A stretch of DNA of 42,654 nt from positions 1 to 42,654 of the forward strand of contig NZ_JASODI010000021.1 in assembly GCF_030211955.1 (NCBI RefSeq), given 5' to 3'. The notes beneath the pieces are model-generated. The model saw only the letters and a list, made by a program, of their open reading frames with translations. It was not told where the DNA came from and did not search any database. The DNA comes from Corynebacterium frankenforstense. GTDB lineage: Bacteria > Actinomycetota > Actinomycetes > Mycobacteriales > Mycobacteriaceae. The position numbers and the translations under genes are program-made. This document shows, piece after piece, positions 24,668 to 33,215 of this stretch. Each line of letters opens with the position of its first letter. Within the stretch, counting starts at the first letter, position 1.

Positions 24668-25726
24668 ATGGCAAACACCCCGAACGTCGACGAGCGCGAG
24701 ACGCTCGACGGGGACCCGGCCCTCGCCGGTAAGACCGCCACCGGAGGCGCCGCCCCGGCCACCGATGAACCCAAGGTGGCCAGCAAAGGCGCCGGGGTCA
24801 AGCGACCGGGTGACCGTGTCTTCGAGTTCCTGTCCACCGCCGCAGCAACCCTGATCACCATCATCATCGCCGCGATCGGCCTGTTTCTGATCCTGCGCGC
24901 GATCCCCTCGCTGTCCCGTAACGAGGGCGGCCTCTGGGGCTTCCTGACCTACGCCGGCCCCTGGCAGACCCAGGACACCACCGCGATGCAGTTCGGTATC
25001 CCGAACATGTTCGCGGTGACCGTCCTGATCTCGCTGGTGGCCCTGCTGCTGGCGATGCCGATCGCCCTCGGCGTGGCGATCTACCTGTCGAACTACGCCC
25101 CCAAGCGCGCGGTCAAGCCGCTGGGCTACCTCGTCGACATGCTCGCCGCCGTGCCGTCGATCGTCTACGGCCTGTGGGGCTGGCAGACGCTCGGGCCCTT
25201 CCTGGGTGGCTTCTACGACTGGCTGCACAGCTGGGCGGGTGGCTTCTTCCTCTTCGCCACCTACGACAACTCGCCGGGCTTCGGCACCGGCCGCAACATG
25301 TTCACCGGTGGCGTGGTGCTCGCCGTGATGATCCTCCCGGTCATCGCCGCCACCGCCCGCGAGGTCTTCGTGCAGACCCCCAAGGGGCAGATCGAGGCCG
25401 CCCAGGCCCTCGGTGCCACCAAGTGGGAGGTCGTGCGCATGACGGTGCTGCCCTTCGGCCTGTCGGGCTACATCTCCGGCGCGATGCTCGGCCTCGGCCG
25501 CGCGCTCGGTGAGACCATGGCCCTCTACATGGTCGTCTCGCCGTCCTCGCAGTTCCGGTTCTCGCTCTTCGACGGTGGCACCACCTTCGCCACCGCCATC
25601 GCCAATGCCGCGGCGGAGTTCAACAACGACATCTCCGCCGGCGCGTACATCGCCGCGGGCCTGGTGCTGTTCCTGCTGACCTTCGTGGTCAACAGCATCG
25701 CCCGCGCCATGGTGAAGTCCAAGTAG
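24668..25726 (+). CDS. pstC: Phosphate ABC transporter permease PstC
   Basis: First permease of the Pst importer, 352 aa with about six membrane segments after a polar N-terminus of ~55 residues. The inner-membrane EAA-type loop is seen in [23 protein letters not shown]-like form: [17 protein letters not shown]. A segment [27 protein letters not shown] is a clear helix. ATG 24668 has AAGGA ten bases upstream; a GTG seven codons earlier is less likely. Confidence 0.95.
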   Translation: [352 protein letters not shown]

Positions 25727-25747
25727 GAAGGTGGGGAAGAAACAATC

Positions 25748-26677
25748 ATGACCCAGGCAACCAAGGTCACCCCGGGCGGGGACGGCAAGCTCTCCGCCGA
25801 CGGGCCCGTGTTCAACCAGATCTCCTCCTCCCGCCGGATCACCGACAGCGTCGCCAAGGTGATCATCTACCTGGCGATGGTCATCGCGCTGGTCCCGCTG
25901 GTGTGGGTGCTCGCCGTGGTGATCAAGAACGGCATCGGCACCGTCATCGACCCGTCGTGGTGGACTCAGTCCCAGCGCGGCGTCTCCAACTCCTCGCCGG
26001 GCGGCGGCGCCGCCCACGCGATCATCGGCACGATCGTGCAGACCCTGATCTGCTCGCTCATCTCGATCCCGATCGGCATTTTCACCGCGATCTATCTCGT
26101 CGAGTACTCCCGCGGCGGCAAGCTCGGCCGGATCACGACCTTCATGGTCGACATCCTCTCCGGTGTCCCGTCCATCGTCGCCGCGCTGTTCATCTTCGCG
26201 CTGTGGATCTCGGTCCTCGGCCAGGGCAAGTCCGGCATGGCCGTGGCCCTGTCCCTGGTGCTGCTGATGGTGCCGGTCATCGTCCGCAACACCGAAGAGA
26301 TGCTCCGCGTCGTCCCGGCGGACCTGCGTGAGGCGGCCTACGCCCTCGGCGTGCCGAAGTGGAAGACGATCGCCCGCATCGTCCTGCCGACCGCCTTGTC
26401 CGGCATCATCACCGGCATCATGCTCGCCATCGCCCGCGTGATGGGCGAGTCCGCGCCGGTGCTGATCCTCGTGGGCACCTCCAACATCATCAACTGGTCG
26501 CCGATCGGTGGCCCGCAGTCGTCGCTGCCGCTGATGATGCTGGACATGTACAAGGCCGGCACGGCCCCCGCCGTCCTGGACAAGCTGTGGGGCGCGGCCC
26601 TCACGCTGGTCATCATCATCGCCCTGCTGAACATCGGCGCCCGGATCATCTCCGCCCGGTACTCCGTGAAGCACTGA
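25748..26677 (+). CDS. pstA: Phosphate ABC transporter permease PstA
   Basis: Second permease of the Pst importer, 309 aa and about six membrane helices. The coupling loop is present ([21 protein letters not shown]), as are [11 protein letters not shown] and [17 protein letters not shown], which are strongly conserved in PstA. It follows pstC after 21 bases with a ribosome site AGGAAGG. Confidence 0.96.
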   Translation: MTQATKVTPGGDGKLSADGPVFNQISSSRRITDSVAKVIIYLAMVIALVPLVWVLAVVIKNGIGTVIDPSWWTQSQRGVSNSSPGGGAAHAIIGTIVQTLICSLISIPIGIFTAIYLVEYSRGGKLGRITTFMVDILSGVPSIVAALFIFALWISVLGQGKSGMAVALSLVLLMVPVIVRNTEEMLRVVPADLREAAYALGVPKWKTIARIVLPTALSGIITGIMLAIARVMGESAPVLILVGTSNIINWSPIGGPQSSLPLMMLDMYKAGTAPAVLDKLWGAALTLVIIIALLNIGARIISARYSVKH

Positions 26678-26721
26678 GGCCATCGAGAGAAATTTACGAA
26701 GAAGAGAACCAGGAGCTAGAG

Positions 26722-27495
26722 ATGTCGAAGCTTGAACTGCAGGACGTCAACATCTACTACGGCGACTTCCACGCCGTGCAGGATGTCAACCTCTCCGTGC
26801 CAGCCCAGTCGGTCACCGCGTTCATCGGGCCGTCGGGCTGCGGTAAGTCCACCGTGCTGCGCACGCTGAACCGCATGCACGAGGTCATCCCGGGTGCCTC
26901 CGTCAAGGGCAAGGTGCTCCTCGACGGGCACGACATCTACGGCCCGAAGGTCGACCCGGTCTCGGTGCGCAACACCATCGGCATGGTCTTCCAGAAGGCC
27001 AACCCGTTCCCGACGATGTCCATCGAGGACAACGTCGTCGCCGGCCTGAAGCTGTCCGGTGAGAAGAACAAGAAGAAGCTCAAGGAGGTCGCCGAGCGCT
27101 CCCTGCGCGGCGCGAACCTCTGGGAGGAGGTCAAGGACCGCCTCGACAAGCCGGGCGGCGGCCTCTCCGGTGGTCAGCAGCAGCGTCTGTGCATCGCCCG
27201 CGCCATCGCGGTCGAGCCCGAGGTGCTCCTCATGGACGAGCCCTGCTCGGCCCTCGACCCGATCTCGACCCTGGCCGTGGAGGATCTCATCCACGAGCTC
27301 AAGGAAGAGTTCACCATCGTGATCGTGACCCACAACATGCAGCAGGCTGCCCGTGTGTCCGATCAGACCGCCTTCTACTCGCTCGAGGCCACCGGCAAGC
27401 CCGGCCGCCTCGTCGAGGTCGGCCCGACGAAGAAGATCTTCGAGAACCCCGACAAGAAGGAGACCGAGGACTACATCGCCGGCCGCTTCGGCTAA
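26722..27495 (+). CDS. pstB: Phosphate ABC transporter ATPase PstB
   Basis: ATPase of the Pst importer, 257 aa. Walker [10 protein letters not shown] near residue 35, Q-loop [11 protein letters not shown], signature [14 protein letters not shown] and Walker [33 protein letters not shown] is the switch region. Start ATG with AGGAG upstream. Last gene of the operon; a strong terminator follows. Confidence 0.98.
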   Translation: MSKLELQDVNIYYGDFHAVQDVNLSVPAQSVTAFIGPSGCGKSTVLRTLNRMHEVIPGASVKGKVLLDGHDIYGPKVDPVSVRNTIGMVFQKANPFPTMSIEDNVVAGLKLSGEKNKKKLKEVAERSLRGANLWEEVKDRLDKPGGGLSGGQQQRLCIARAIAVEPEVLLMDEPCSALDPISTLAVEDLIHELKEEFTIVIVTHNMQQAARVSDQTAFYSLEATGKPGRLVEVGPTKKIFENPDKKETEDYIAGRFG

Positions 27496-27511
27496 ACCTC
27501 GGCACGACGCC

Positions 27512-27550
27512 AAGAGGCCTTCGCCCGCTCACCGCGGGGGAAGGCCTTTT
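27512..27550. terminator. Terminator between convergent pstB and phoU
   Basis: A stem of about 13 bp with one mismatch (GGCCTTC...GAAGGCC outer part) around a short loop, ending in TTTT at 27547-27550 on the plus strand. It closes the pst operon and may also serve phoU read from the other strand. Confidence 0.85.
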
Positions 27551-27628
27551 GTCGTGTCTGAGGTGGCGCAGAAGTACCCCGGAGAGCCGGGGGAGAGGCG
27601 CTGGCGGGCCCGGGGAGGCGCTTACGCC

Positions 27629-28369
27629 CTACCGCCCGTGGCGGTGGGAGAACTGCCGCTCGAGTTCGGCGAAGCGGCGCTCGACGTCGGCCTGCGACTC
27701 CTCGTCGCGGCGCCGGGCGATGTACTCCTCGCGCACCAGGCCCGTGGTCAGGTAGATCACCCGCGAGGAGACGTTGACCGCGTGGTCGGCGTAGCGCTCG
27801 TAGTAGCGGGCGATCAGCGCGACGTCGACGGCCTCCCGGGTGGTGTAGGGCCACTCGCGCTGGGTGAGCACGAGCATGATGTGCTCGTGCAGGTCGTCGA
27901 CGGCGTCGTCGTCCTCGTTGAGGCTGACCGCGGAGTCGGCGTCCGGGTCGACGAGCAGGTCGCGGATCTTGGCCACCATGTGCAGGCCGAGCCGGCCCAT
28001 CTCCTCGAAGAAGCCGCGCACCCGCTCTGGGCACGCGTACTCCGGGTGGCGGCGCCGCGCGGCGTTGGCGATGTGCATCGCGAGGGCGGCCATGCGGCGG
28101 AAGTCCTCGACGATGTAGATCGAGGAGACCACCTGGCGCAGGTCGCGGGCCACGGGGCCCTCGAGGGCCAGCAGCTCGACGGCGCGGGCCTCGCAGCGGT
28201 CGACGATCTCGTCGAGCTCCTCGTCCATGGAGAGCGCCTCCTCGGCGGACTCCAGGGAGGCGCGGGTCAGTGCGTCGTTGGCCTTGTCCATGACAGAGCT
28301 GACCAGATCGCACATGACGATGAGGTCATGGGCGAACGAATCGAGATGTTCACGGTAGGCTGCACGCAT
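27629..28369 (-). CDS. phoU: Phosphate transport regulator PhoU
   Basis: Negative regulator linking the Pst importer to the sensor kinase, 246 aa and all-helical. It has the two PhoU repeats: N-terminal MRAAYREHLDSFAHDLIVMCDLV with EALSMDEELDEIVDRCE, and a central second repeat around HMVAKIRDLLV. ERYADHAVNVSSRVIYL is the metal-binding motif near the end, and the last ~25 residues are charged. Convergent to pstB. The ATG follows a minus-strand TATCCT (28377-28382) by seven bases; a second, PHO-box-linked promoter lies further upstream. Confidence 0.95.
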   Translation of the reverse strand: MRAAYREHLDSFAHDLIVMCDLVSSVMDKANDALTRASLESAEEALSMDEELDEIVDRCEARAVELLALEGPVARDLRQVVSSIYIVEDFRRMAALAMHIANAARRRHPEYACPERVRGFFEEMGRLGLHMVAKIRDLLVDPDADSAVSLNEDDDAVDDLHEHIMLVLTQREWPYTTREAVDVALIARYYERYADHAVNVSSRVIYLTTGLVREEYIARRRDEESQADVERRFAELERQFSHRHGR

Positions 28370-28430
28370 GCCGAATAGGATACCCGCAAGGGCCTGAAAG
28401 ACCGCTGTCCGAAGGGCTACGCACGGGGGA

Positions 28431-28454
28431 ACTTTAGGTTAACCATCGGGTAAC
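28431..28454 (-). promoter_or_regulatory. PHO-box-like direct repeat and -10 upstream of phoU
   Basis: On the minus strand GTTACCC (28454-28448) and GTTAACC (28443-28437) start 11 bases apart, followed at once by TAAAGT (28436-28431), a TANANT -10. The arrangement copies the one before pstS. It would give a leader of about 60 bases, in addition to the leaderless promoter near the ATG. Confidence 0.5.
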
Positions 28455-28455
28455 A

Positions 28456-28475
28456 ATGCACGTCAGAGTGTGCAT
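28456..28475. promoter_or_regulatory. Dyad ATGCAC-N8-GTGCAT
   Basis: Perfect 6-bp inverted repeat at 28456-28461 and 28470-28475, just upstream of the PHO-box-like repeats of phoU. Possible protein site; no known consensus recognised. Confidence 0.35.
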
Positions 28476-28590
28476 ATCGCGTACTACTTATGGGTTGCCG
28501 CCATTTGTGGTGGCCGGTGCGCTTCCGGCCCGGCCCCGCCGCCCGCCGAGGCGCGCTTCCGTCCGCCGCGCGGCAGGCCGCCAGACGCTC

Positions 28591-29736
28591 CTACCCGCCG
28601 CTGTTCTCGATCTCGGCGCCCACCGGCACTGTCTCGTCCTCCGGGTCGTCGAGCCAGCCCTCGGGCAGCGCGACCTTCGCCGCCGAGCCCTTGCGCCCGC
28701 GCGCGCCCGAGGCGTCCTCGGCGACGACCCTGGAGTCGCGCCACGGGTCCAGCTCCGCGTAGAGCTCCGCCAGCGAGGAGATCCGGGCCAGCTTTCCGCG
28801 CAGGTCCCCGCCGACGGGGAAGCCGCGCAGGTACCACCCGATGTGCTTGCGCAGCATCCGGCAGCCGTGCTCCTCGCCCTCGACCTCGGCGAGCAGCCGG
28901 GCGTGGCGCTCGATGATCCCGGCGACCTCCCCGAAGGTCGGCTCCGCCGGGATCGGCAGTCCGCGCAGCTCGGCGGAGAGCTCCGCGAACAGCCACGGCC
29001 GGCCCAGGCAGCCGCGTCCGACCTCCACGCCGTCGCAGCCGGTCGCGTCCATCATGGCGCGCGCGTCGCCGGCGGCGAAGATGTCGCCGTTGCCCAGCAC
29101 GGGTACACCGGTGCCTGCCATGTGCTCGACCAGGCGCGCGATCTCGTCCCAGCGCGCCTGGCCCGAGTAGCGCTGGGCGGCGGTGCGCCCGTGCAGCGTG
29201 ACGGCGGCCGCGCCCTCCTCGGCGGCGATCCGCCCGGCGTCCAGGTGCGTGTGGTGCTCCTCGTCGATGCCGATGCGGAACTTCACGGTCACCGGGATCC
29301 CGGAGTCCCCGCTCGCGCGCACGGCCGCCGCGACGATGTTCGCGTAGAGGCGCCGCTTGTAGGGGATCGCCGAGCCGCCGCCGCGCCGGGTCACCTTCGG
29401 TACCGGGCAGCCGAAGTTGAGGTCGACGTGGTCGGCCATGTCGCGGTCGACGACCATGCGCACGGCCTCGTAGGTGTACTTCGGGTCCGAGGTGTACAGC
29501 TGCAGGCTGCGCGGCGACTCTTCCGGGTGGAAGCGCGTCATCTTCAGGGTCTTCTCGTTGCCCTCGACCAGGGCGCGCGCGGTGACCATCTCGCAGACGT
29601 ACAGCCCGGAGACGGTCCCGATCTTCTCCTGCTCGAGGTGCCGGCACAGCATGCGGAACGGCATGTCGGTCACCCCGGCCATCGGGGCGAGCACGACCGG
29701 CGAGGCCAGCTCGAGTTTTCCCACGCGTAAACTCAC
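28591..29736 (-). CDS. dus: tRNA-dihydrouridine synthase (Dus family)
   Basis: FMN-dependent enzyme reducing uridine to dihydrouridine in tRNA, 381 aa from GTG 29736. Seen: PVVLAPMAGVTDMPFR at the start of the barrel, DLNFGCPVPKVTRRGGGSA with catalytic Cys110, and TGCDGVEVGRGCLGRPWLF in the phosphate-binding part. The frame is open to 29793, but the conserved fold begins immediately after this GTG, and CAGAAT (29743-29748) six bases away fits a weak leaderless -10. Which D-loop positions it modifies is not evident; it is DusB-like. Confidence 0.92.
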   Translation of the reverse strand: MSLRVGKLELASPVVLAPMAGVTDMPFRMLCRHLEQEKIGTVSGLYVCEMVTARALVEGNEKTLKMTRFHPEESPRSLQLYTSDPKYTYEAVRMVVDRDMADHVDLNFGCPVPKVTRRGGGSAIPYKRRLYANIVAAAVRASGDSGIPVTVKFRIGIDEEHHTHLDAGRIAAEEGAAAVTLHGRTAAQRYSGQARWDEIARLVEHMAGTGVPVLGNGDIFAAGDARAMMDATGCDGVEVGRGCLGRPWLFAELSAELRGLPIPAEPTFGEVAGIIERHARLLAEVEGEEHGCRMLRKHIGWYLRGFPVGGDLRGKLARISSLAELYAELDPWRDSRVVAEDASGARGRKGSAAKVALPEGWLDDPEDETVPVGAEIENSGG

Positions 29737-29773
29737 GGCCCCATTCTGGGGGACGCGCACCCACGGCGCCAAA

Positions 29774-29808
29774 AATTGCCGACGTCGCGCCAAGCGGCGT
29801 CGGCAATT
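29774..29808. repeat. Hairpin between dus and cat
   Basis: Perfect 11-bp inverted repeat AATTGCCGACG / CGTCGGCAATT (29774-29784 and 29798-29808). The right arm continues into CAATTGAAC, a motif shared with other sites in the window. Confidence 0.7.
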
Positions 29809-29898
29809 GAACTCCGGGTTGCCGGGGGTGACGTCCGCCTACCGGGCGGACGCGACGCTGCAGGTCAGCGAATCGCCATGAGTTTCGGCAGGACACGG

Positions 29899-29928
29899 GT
29901 GACATCGCGTGTCACGTATCACTATCAT
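29899..29928 (+). promoter_or_regulatory. Promoter and operator-like dyad of cat
   Basis: GTGACA (29899-29904), 18 bases, TATCAT (29923-29928) form a plausible promoter. The dyad GTGACA-TCGCG-TGTCAC (29899-29915) covers the -35. It does not fit the GlxR consensus. The leader of about 60 bases contains a GC-rich palindrome near 29940-29956. Confidence 0.5.
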
Positions 29929-29994
29929 TGGGTCAAGTGGCGCGGCCAGCCGCGCGAAACCGCACCCCAAGACGTCGACAAGCTAAGGAAGACA

Positions 29995-31497
29995 ATGAGC
30001 GAGCGTATCGCCAACGCAGCCCTGCAGGGCAAGGTCATGTCCGCCGAGGAGGCGGCGCAGTTCATCGACAACGGCGCGACCGTGGGCATGTCCGGGTTCA
30101 CCGGCGCCGGTTACCCCAAGGCGCTGCCGACCGCCATCGCCGAGCGCGCCAAGAAGGAGCACGCCGCCGGCAACGAGTACAAGATCAACGTGCTCACCGG
30201 TGCCTCCACAGCCCCCGACTGCGACGGCGTGCTCGCCGAGGCCGACGCGATCAACTACCGCGCGCCCTACCAGTCCGACCCGTCGATGCGTAAGGCCATC
30301 AACTCCGCGTCGATGAAGTACCAGGACATCCACCTGTCCCACATGGGCATGCTGGTCCAGCAGAACTTCATCGACGTCGACGTAGCCGTCATCGAGGCCG
30401 TGCGCATCACCGAGGAGGGCAACGTCATCCCGTCCTCGGCCGTGGGCAACAACGTCGAGTACATGGACGCCGCCGACAAGATCATCATCGAGGTCAACGA
30501 GTGGCAGTCCCTGGAGCTCGAGGGCATGCACGACATCTGGGAGATGCCGAAGCTGCCGAACCGTGTCCCGATCCCGATCACCAAGCCGGGTGACCGCATC
30601 GGCACCCCGTACATCGAGGTCGACCCGGAGAAGATCGTCGCCATCGTCAAGACCGACGAGGCCGACCGCAACGCGCCGTTCAAGCCGGCCGACGAGATCT
30701 CCGAGAAGATCGCCGGCAACTTCCTCGACTTCCTCGAGGGCGAGGTCGCCGCGGGCCGCCTGAGCTACGACGGCTACATCATGCAGTCCGGCGTGGGCAA
30801 CGTGCCCAACGCCGTGATGGCCGGCCTGCTCGACTCGAAGTTCAACAACATCCAGGCCTACACCGAGGTCATCCAGGACGGCATGGTCGACCTGATCGAC
30901 TCCGGCAAGATGACCGTCGCCTCGGCGACCTCGTTCTCGCTGTCGCCGGAGTACGCGCACAAGATGAACGAGGAGGCCTCGAACTACCGCGAGCACATCA
31001 TCCTGCGCCCGCAGCAGATCTCGAACCATCCCGAGGTCATCCGCCGCGTCGGCCTGATCGCCACCAACGGCATGATCGAGTCCGACATCTACGGCAACAT
31101 CAACTCCACCAACGTCTCCGGCTCCCGGATGATGAACGGCATCGGCGGCTCGGGCGACTTCACCCGCAACGCCTACATCTCCTCGTTCATCTCCCCGTCG
31201 GAGGCCAAGGACGGCAAGATCTCCACGATCGTGCCCTTCGCCTCGCACATCGACCACACCGAGCACGACGCCATGGTCGTCATCACCGAGTACGGCTACG
31301 CCGACCTGCGCGGCCTGGCCCCGCGTGACCGCGTGGCCAAGATGATCGCCATCGCGCACCCGGACTACCGCGCGCAGCTGGAGGAGTACTACGAGCGCGC
31401 GCTCAAGGGCAAGAACCTGCACACCCCGCACGACCTGGGCACCGCGTTCTCCTTCCACATCAACCTGGCCGAGAACGGCACGATGCGCCTGAACTAG
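29995..31497 (+). CDS. cat: Acetyl-CoA/succinyl-CoA:acetate CoA-transferase
   Basis: Class I CoA-transferase of 500 aa, which moves CoA between acetyl- or succinyl-CoA and acetate or propionate; C. glutamicum Cat has about the same length. The catalytic glutamate that carries the acyl/CoA intermediate is probably Glu291 in AYTEVIQDG. Also seen: VGMSGFTGAGYPKALP near the N-terminus, MNGIGGSGDFTRNAY, and the conserved EYGYADLRGLAPRDRV near the end. ATG 29995 has AAGGAAG four bases upstream. RamA, the acetate-metabolism regulator, is encoded 8 kb away; control of cat by it is inference. Confidence 0.95.
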   Translation: MSERIANAALQGKVMSAEEAAQFIDNGATVGMSGFTGAGYPKALPTAIAERAKKEHAAGNEYKINVLTGASTAPDCDGVLAEADAINYRAPYQSDPSMRKAINSASMKYQDIHLSHMGMLVQQNFIDVDVAVIEAVRITEEGNVIPSSAVGNNVEYMDAADKIIIEVNEWQSLELEGMHDIWEMPKLPNRVPIPITKPGDRIGTPYIEVDPEKIVAIVKTDEADRNAPFKPADEISEKIAGNFLDFLEGEVAAGRLSYDGYIMQSGVGNVPNAVMAGLLDSKFNNIQAYTEVIQDGMVDLIDSGKMTVASATSFSLSPEYAHKMNEEASNYREHIILRPQQISNHPEVIRRVGLIATNGMIESDIYGNINSTNVSGSRMMNGIGGSGDFTRNAYISSFISPSEAKDGKISTIVPFASHIDHTEHDAMVVITEYGYADLRGLAPRDRVAKMIAIAHPDYRAQLEEYYERALKGKNLHTPHDLGTAFSFHINLAENGTMRLN

Positions 31498-31518
31498 GGC
31501 GGTCGCCGCTCCCGGTGG

Positions 31519-31554
31519 CCGGGGGCTCAGCCGGGGCCTCGGCTGAGCCCCCGG
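31519..31554 (+). terminator. Terminator after cat
   Basis: Perfect 14-bp GC-rich stem (31519-31532 with 31541-31554) and an eight-base loop, 21 bases after the cat stop. There is no T-run, as is common in high-GC actinobacteria. Confidence 0.75.
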
Positions 31555-31656
31555 CGCCGGCCGTCGATTCGGCCCGGCGGGCGCCGCCGGGACGCGGCCC
31601 GCGCAACCGGCGGGCTGATTGCGGCACCGGTTGTCCTGCACGTTAGGATGACCGGT

Positions 31657-31751
31657 GTCGCTTCGCCGTTTTCGGCGACGTTCGACCCGCCGTTTTGCGG
31701 CGGCGTTGGACCCGCCATTTTCGGCGGGTGTCCCGCTGGTTCGCCGGCGGG
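31657..31751 (+). repeat. Array of four short stem-loops just upstream of tRNA-Lys
   Basis: Four consecutive hairpins: CGCCG-TTTT-CGGCG (31664-31677), CCGCCG/CGGCGG (31687-31703), CCCGCC/GGCGGG (31711-31728) and CCCGCTGG-TTCG-CCGGCGGG (31732-31751, one T-G pair, UUCG loop). Units repeat about every 21-24 bases with related spacers (GTTCGA, GTTGGA). A TAGGAT hexamer at 31644-31649 is a -10 candidate, so the array would lie in the tRNA precursor. Confidence 0.7.
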
Positions 31752-31754
31752 TGA

Positions 31755-31827
31755 GGGCCTCTAGCTCAGTTGGTAGAGCTGCGGACTTTTAATCCGAAGG
31801 TCGTGGGTTCGATCCCCACGGGGCCCA
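31755..31827 (+). tRNA. tRNA-Lys (anticodon TTT)
   Basis: Full cloverleaf of 73 bases: acceptor GGGCCTC/GGGGCCC with one T-G pair, D arm GCTC/GAGC, anticodon loop CTTTTAA, T arm GTGGG-TTCGATC-CCCAC, discriminator A. The outermost anticodon-stem pair is a G-A mismatch. CCA is not encoded. Confidence 0.97.
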
Positions 31828-32177
31828 CAGTCCGGTCCGCGGGGACCGTGCGGGGTAAGGCCCGGGTCGGTGCGCCGGCCCGGGCCTCGCACATGCGCGG
31901 GACCCGTGTGGGGGTCTGTGTGCGGCTCGTGCGTGGGGGAGGGGCGTACCGGCGTACCGGCGAAGCGGTTTCCCGGTGCTGGCCGCATGGTTTTACCGAC
32001 CGGGGGTCGGTAGGCAATTTCGGCCAGATCACTGACCTGCGCTTTCGCAGGCCCGAAAACACGTTTACCGACCGGCAGTCGGTAAAAGCCCGCGCAGCAC
32101 CGGCGCGGCGGCCGGAAATCGGCGGTAAATCGGCCCGTTCACCCGGGACATACCCGCACAGCCGGAACCCCACCCAC
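31828..32177. other. Intergenic region with repeat copy A
   Basis: 350 bases between tRNA-Lys and the amidase gene. No gene supported. The centre (31991 to about 32145) is copy A of a structured repeat described separately; the rest is G/C-rich without a clear signal. Confidence 0.6.
31991..32145 (+). repeat. Structured intergenic repeat, copy A
   Basis: A 100-base core (31991-32090) matches 34049-34148 at 74 of 100 ungapped positions, and the match resumes at ATCGGCCCGTTC (32129-32140) after a 10-base length difference. It contains two dyads, TACCGACC...GGTCGGTA at the left and a 9-bp TTTACCGAC/GTCGGTAAA hairpin at the right, and CCTGCG/CGCAGG between them. Sequence dyads of this kind also resemble TetR-family operators. 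Confidence 0.8.
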
Positions 32178-32702
32178 TCACCCGAGCCGCGCGCGCACTT
32201 CCGCGAGGAACTCCGTCCACGGGAAACCCTCTCCCGGGTCGGTGTGGTCGGTGCCGCCCCACGCCCGTGTGGCGTCGTGCGTCGTGATCCCCGGCAGCTT
32301 CGCGACCGTCGCCTGGCGCGCCGGGATGCCGTAGCGCCCACACCAGTGCGCCGCCACGTCCGCGCCGGCGGCCAGCAGCGCAGGCTGGGCCAGCCACTCC
32401 TGACGTGACCAGCACGCCTCGGCGACGAACGCGAGGTGCAGCAGCACCCGGTTGCCCAGGTTCCCCGTGGACCAGGTGCACCAGTCGTCCGTGTTCGCGC
32501 GCATCCGTCGCCCCGCGGCGTCGACAAGCACGTGGTAGCTGCCGTCACGTGCCCGCAACTGATGCCGCGCGACGTCGTAAATGGAGCCGCTCGCCGGGGT
32601 CTCCGTGGTGTGCAGGCAGATGCCCTGCAGTCCCGTCGTGGGGCGCGGGCCGCCGACGGCGAAGCGCGCGCTCCAGTCGACGTCGAACCAGGCCTCGCTC
32701 AG
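32178..32702 (-). CDS. PGRP/Amidase_2-type N-acetylmuramoyl-L-alanine amidase, apparent CTG start
   Basis: Single-domain protein of 174 aa resembling the zinc amidase domain of actinophage endolysins, which cuts the sugar-peptide bond of peptidoglycan. Seen: VGGPRPTTGLQGICLHTTET with a likely zinc His31, SYHVLVDAAGR with His57, and GGTDHTDPGEGFPW with His153/Asp155. There is no signal peptide. No ATG, GTG or TTG exists in frame between the domain and the region overlapping csoR; CTG at 32700-32702, which overlaps the csoR stop (CTGA), is the most economical start. GAGG lies 11 bases before it. Either CTG initiation with coupling to csoR, or a gene that lost its start, is possible. Confidence 0.72.
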   Translation of the reverse strand: MSEAWFDVDWSARFAVGGPRPTTGLQGICLHTTETPASGSIYDVARHQLRARDGSYHVLVDAAGRRMRANTDDWCTWSTGNLGNRVLLHLAFVAEACWSRQEWLAQPALLAAGADVAAHWCGRYGIPARQATVAKLPGITTHDATRAWGGTDHTDPGEGFPWTEFLAEVRARLG

Positions 32703-33052
32703 GACTTCACCATCCTCTTGATGGCCTTCATCGCCTCGGTGATCTTCTCGTCGCCCGAGCCGTCGCCGCTGTCGATTGCGTTGGCCACGCAGTGGCGCAG
32801 GTGGTCGTCCATCAGCGCGACCGAGACGTTCTGCAGCGCTGAGGTCGCCGCGCTGATCTGCGTGACGACGTCGATGCAGTAGACGTCCTCCTCGATCATG
32901 CGCTGGATGCCGCGCACCTGGCCCTCGATGCGCTTGAGCCGGCGCAGATAGGCGGCGCGGTCGCTGCTGTAGCCGTGCGTGGCGTACTCCGGGCCCGCCG
33001 GATCGTCCGGGGCGCCGGAGCCGCCGCAACAGTGGTCGACAGGGGCACTCAT
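32699..33052 (-). CDS. csoR: CsoR/RcnR-family metal-sensing repressor
   Basis: Helical DNA-binding repressor of 117 aa. The Cu(I) ligand set Cys-His-Cys is complete: Cys59 (DVYCIDV), His84 and Cys88 (DDHLRHC), with the same spacing as Cys36-His61-Cys65 of M. tuberculosis CsoR. AAYLRRLKRIEGQVRGIQRMI is the family's first helix. An N-terminal HCCGG motif adds two more Cys. Its expected targets, a copper ATPase or chaperone, are not in this window; the only neighbour is the amidase, joined by a CTGA overlap. Copper sensing follows from the ligands; operon control of the amidase is inference. Confidence 0.93.
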   Translation of the reverse strand: MSAPVDHCCGGSGAPDDPAGPEYATHGYSSDRAAYLRRLKRIEGQVRGIQRMIEEDVYCIDVVTQISAATSALQNVSVALMDDHLRHCVANAIDSGDGSGDEKITEAMKAIKRMVKS

Positions 33053-33215
33053 GCAGGAGATTCTACCCCCGGGGCGCGCGTGCGCGCCGCTTGACGACGT
33101 CCCGTTGGGCGCCCGTGCAGCGCCCCTCGCGCGGTGCGGGTGGGCGACGATTTGGGCGGGTATGGTCGGATCGCGTATATTTCAACGGGCTGGCCCCGTG
33201 CGAGCGTGGTCGGAC

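Noticed and set aside
31657..31751. CRISPR array
   Set aside because: The repeating units are ~24 bases, imperfect hairpins without unique spacers of constant length, and no cas genes are present.
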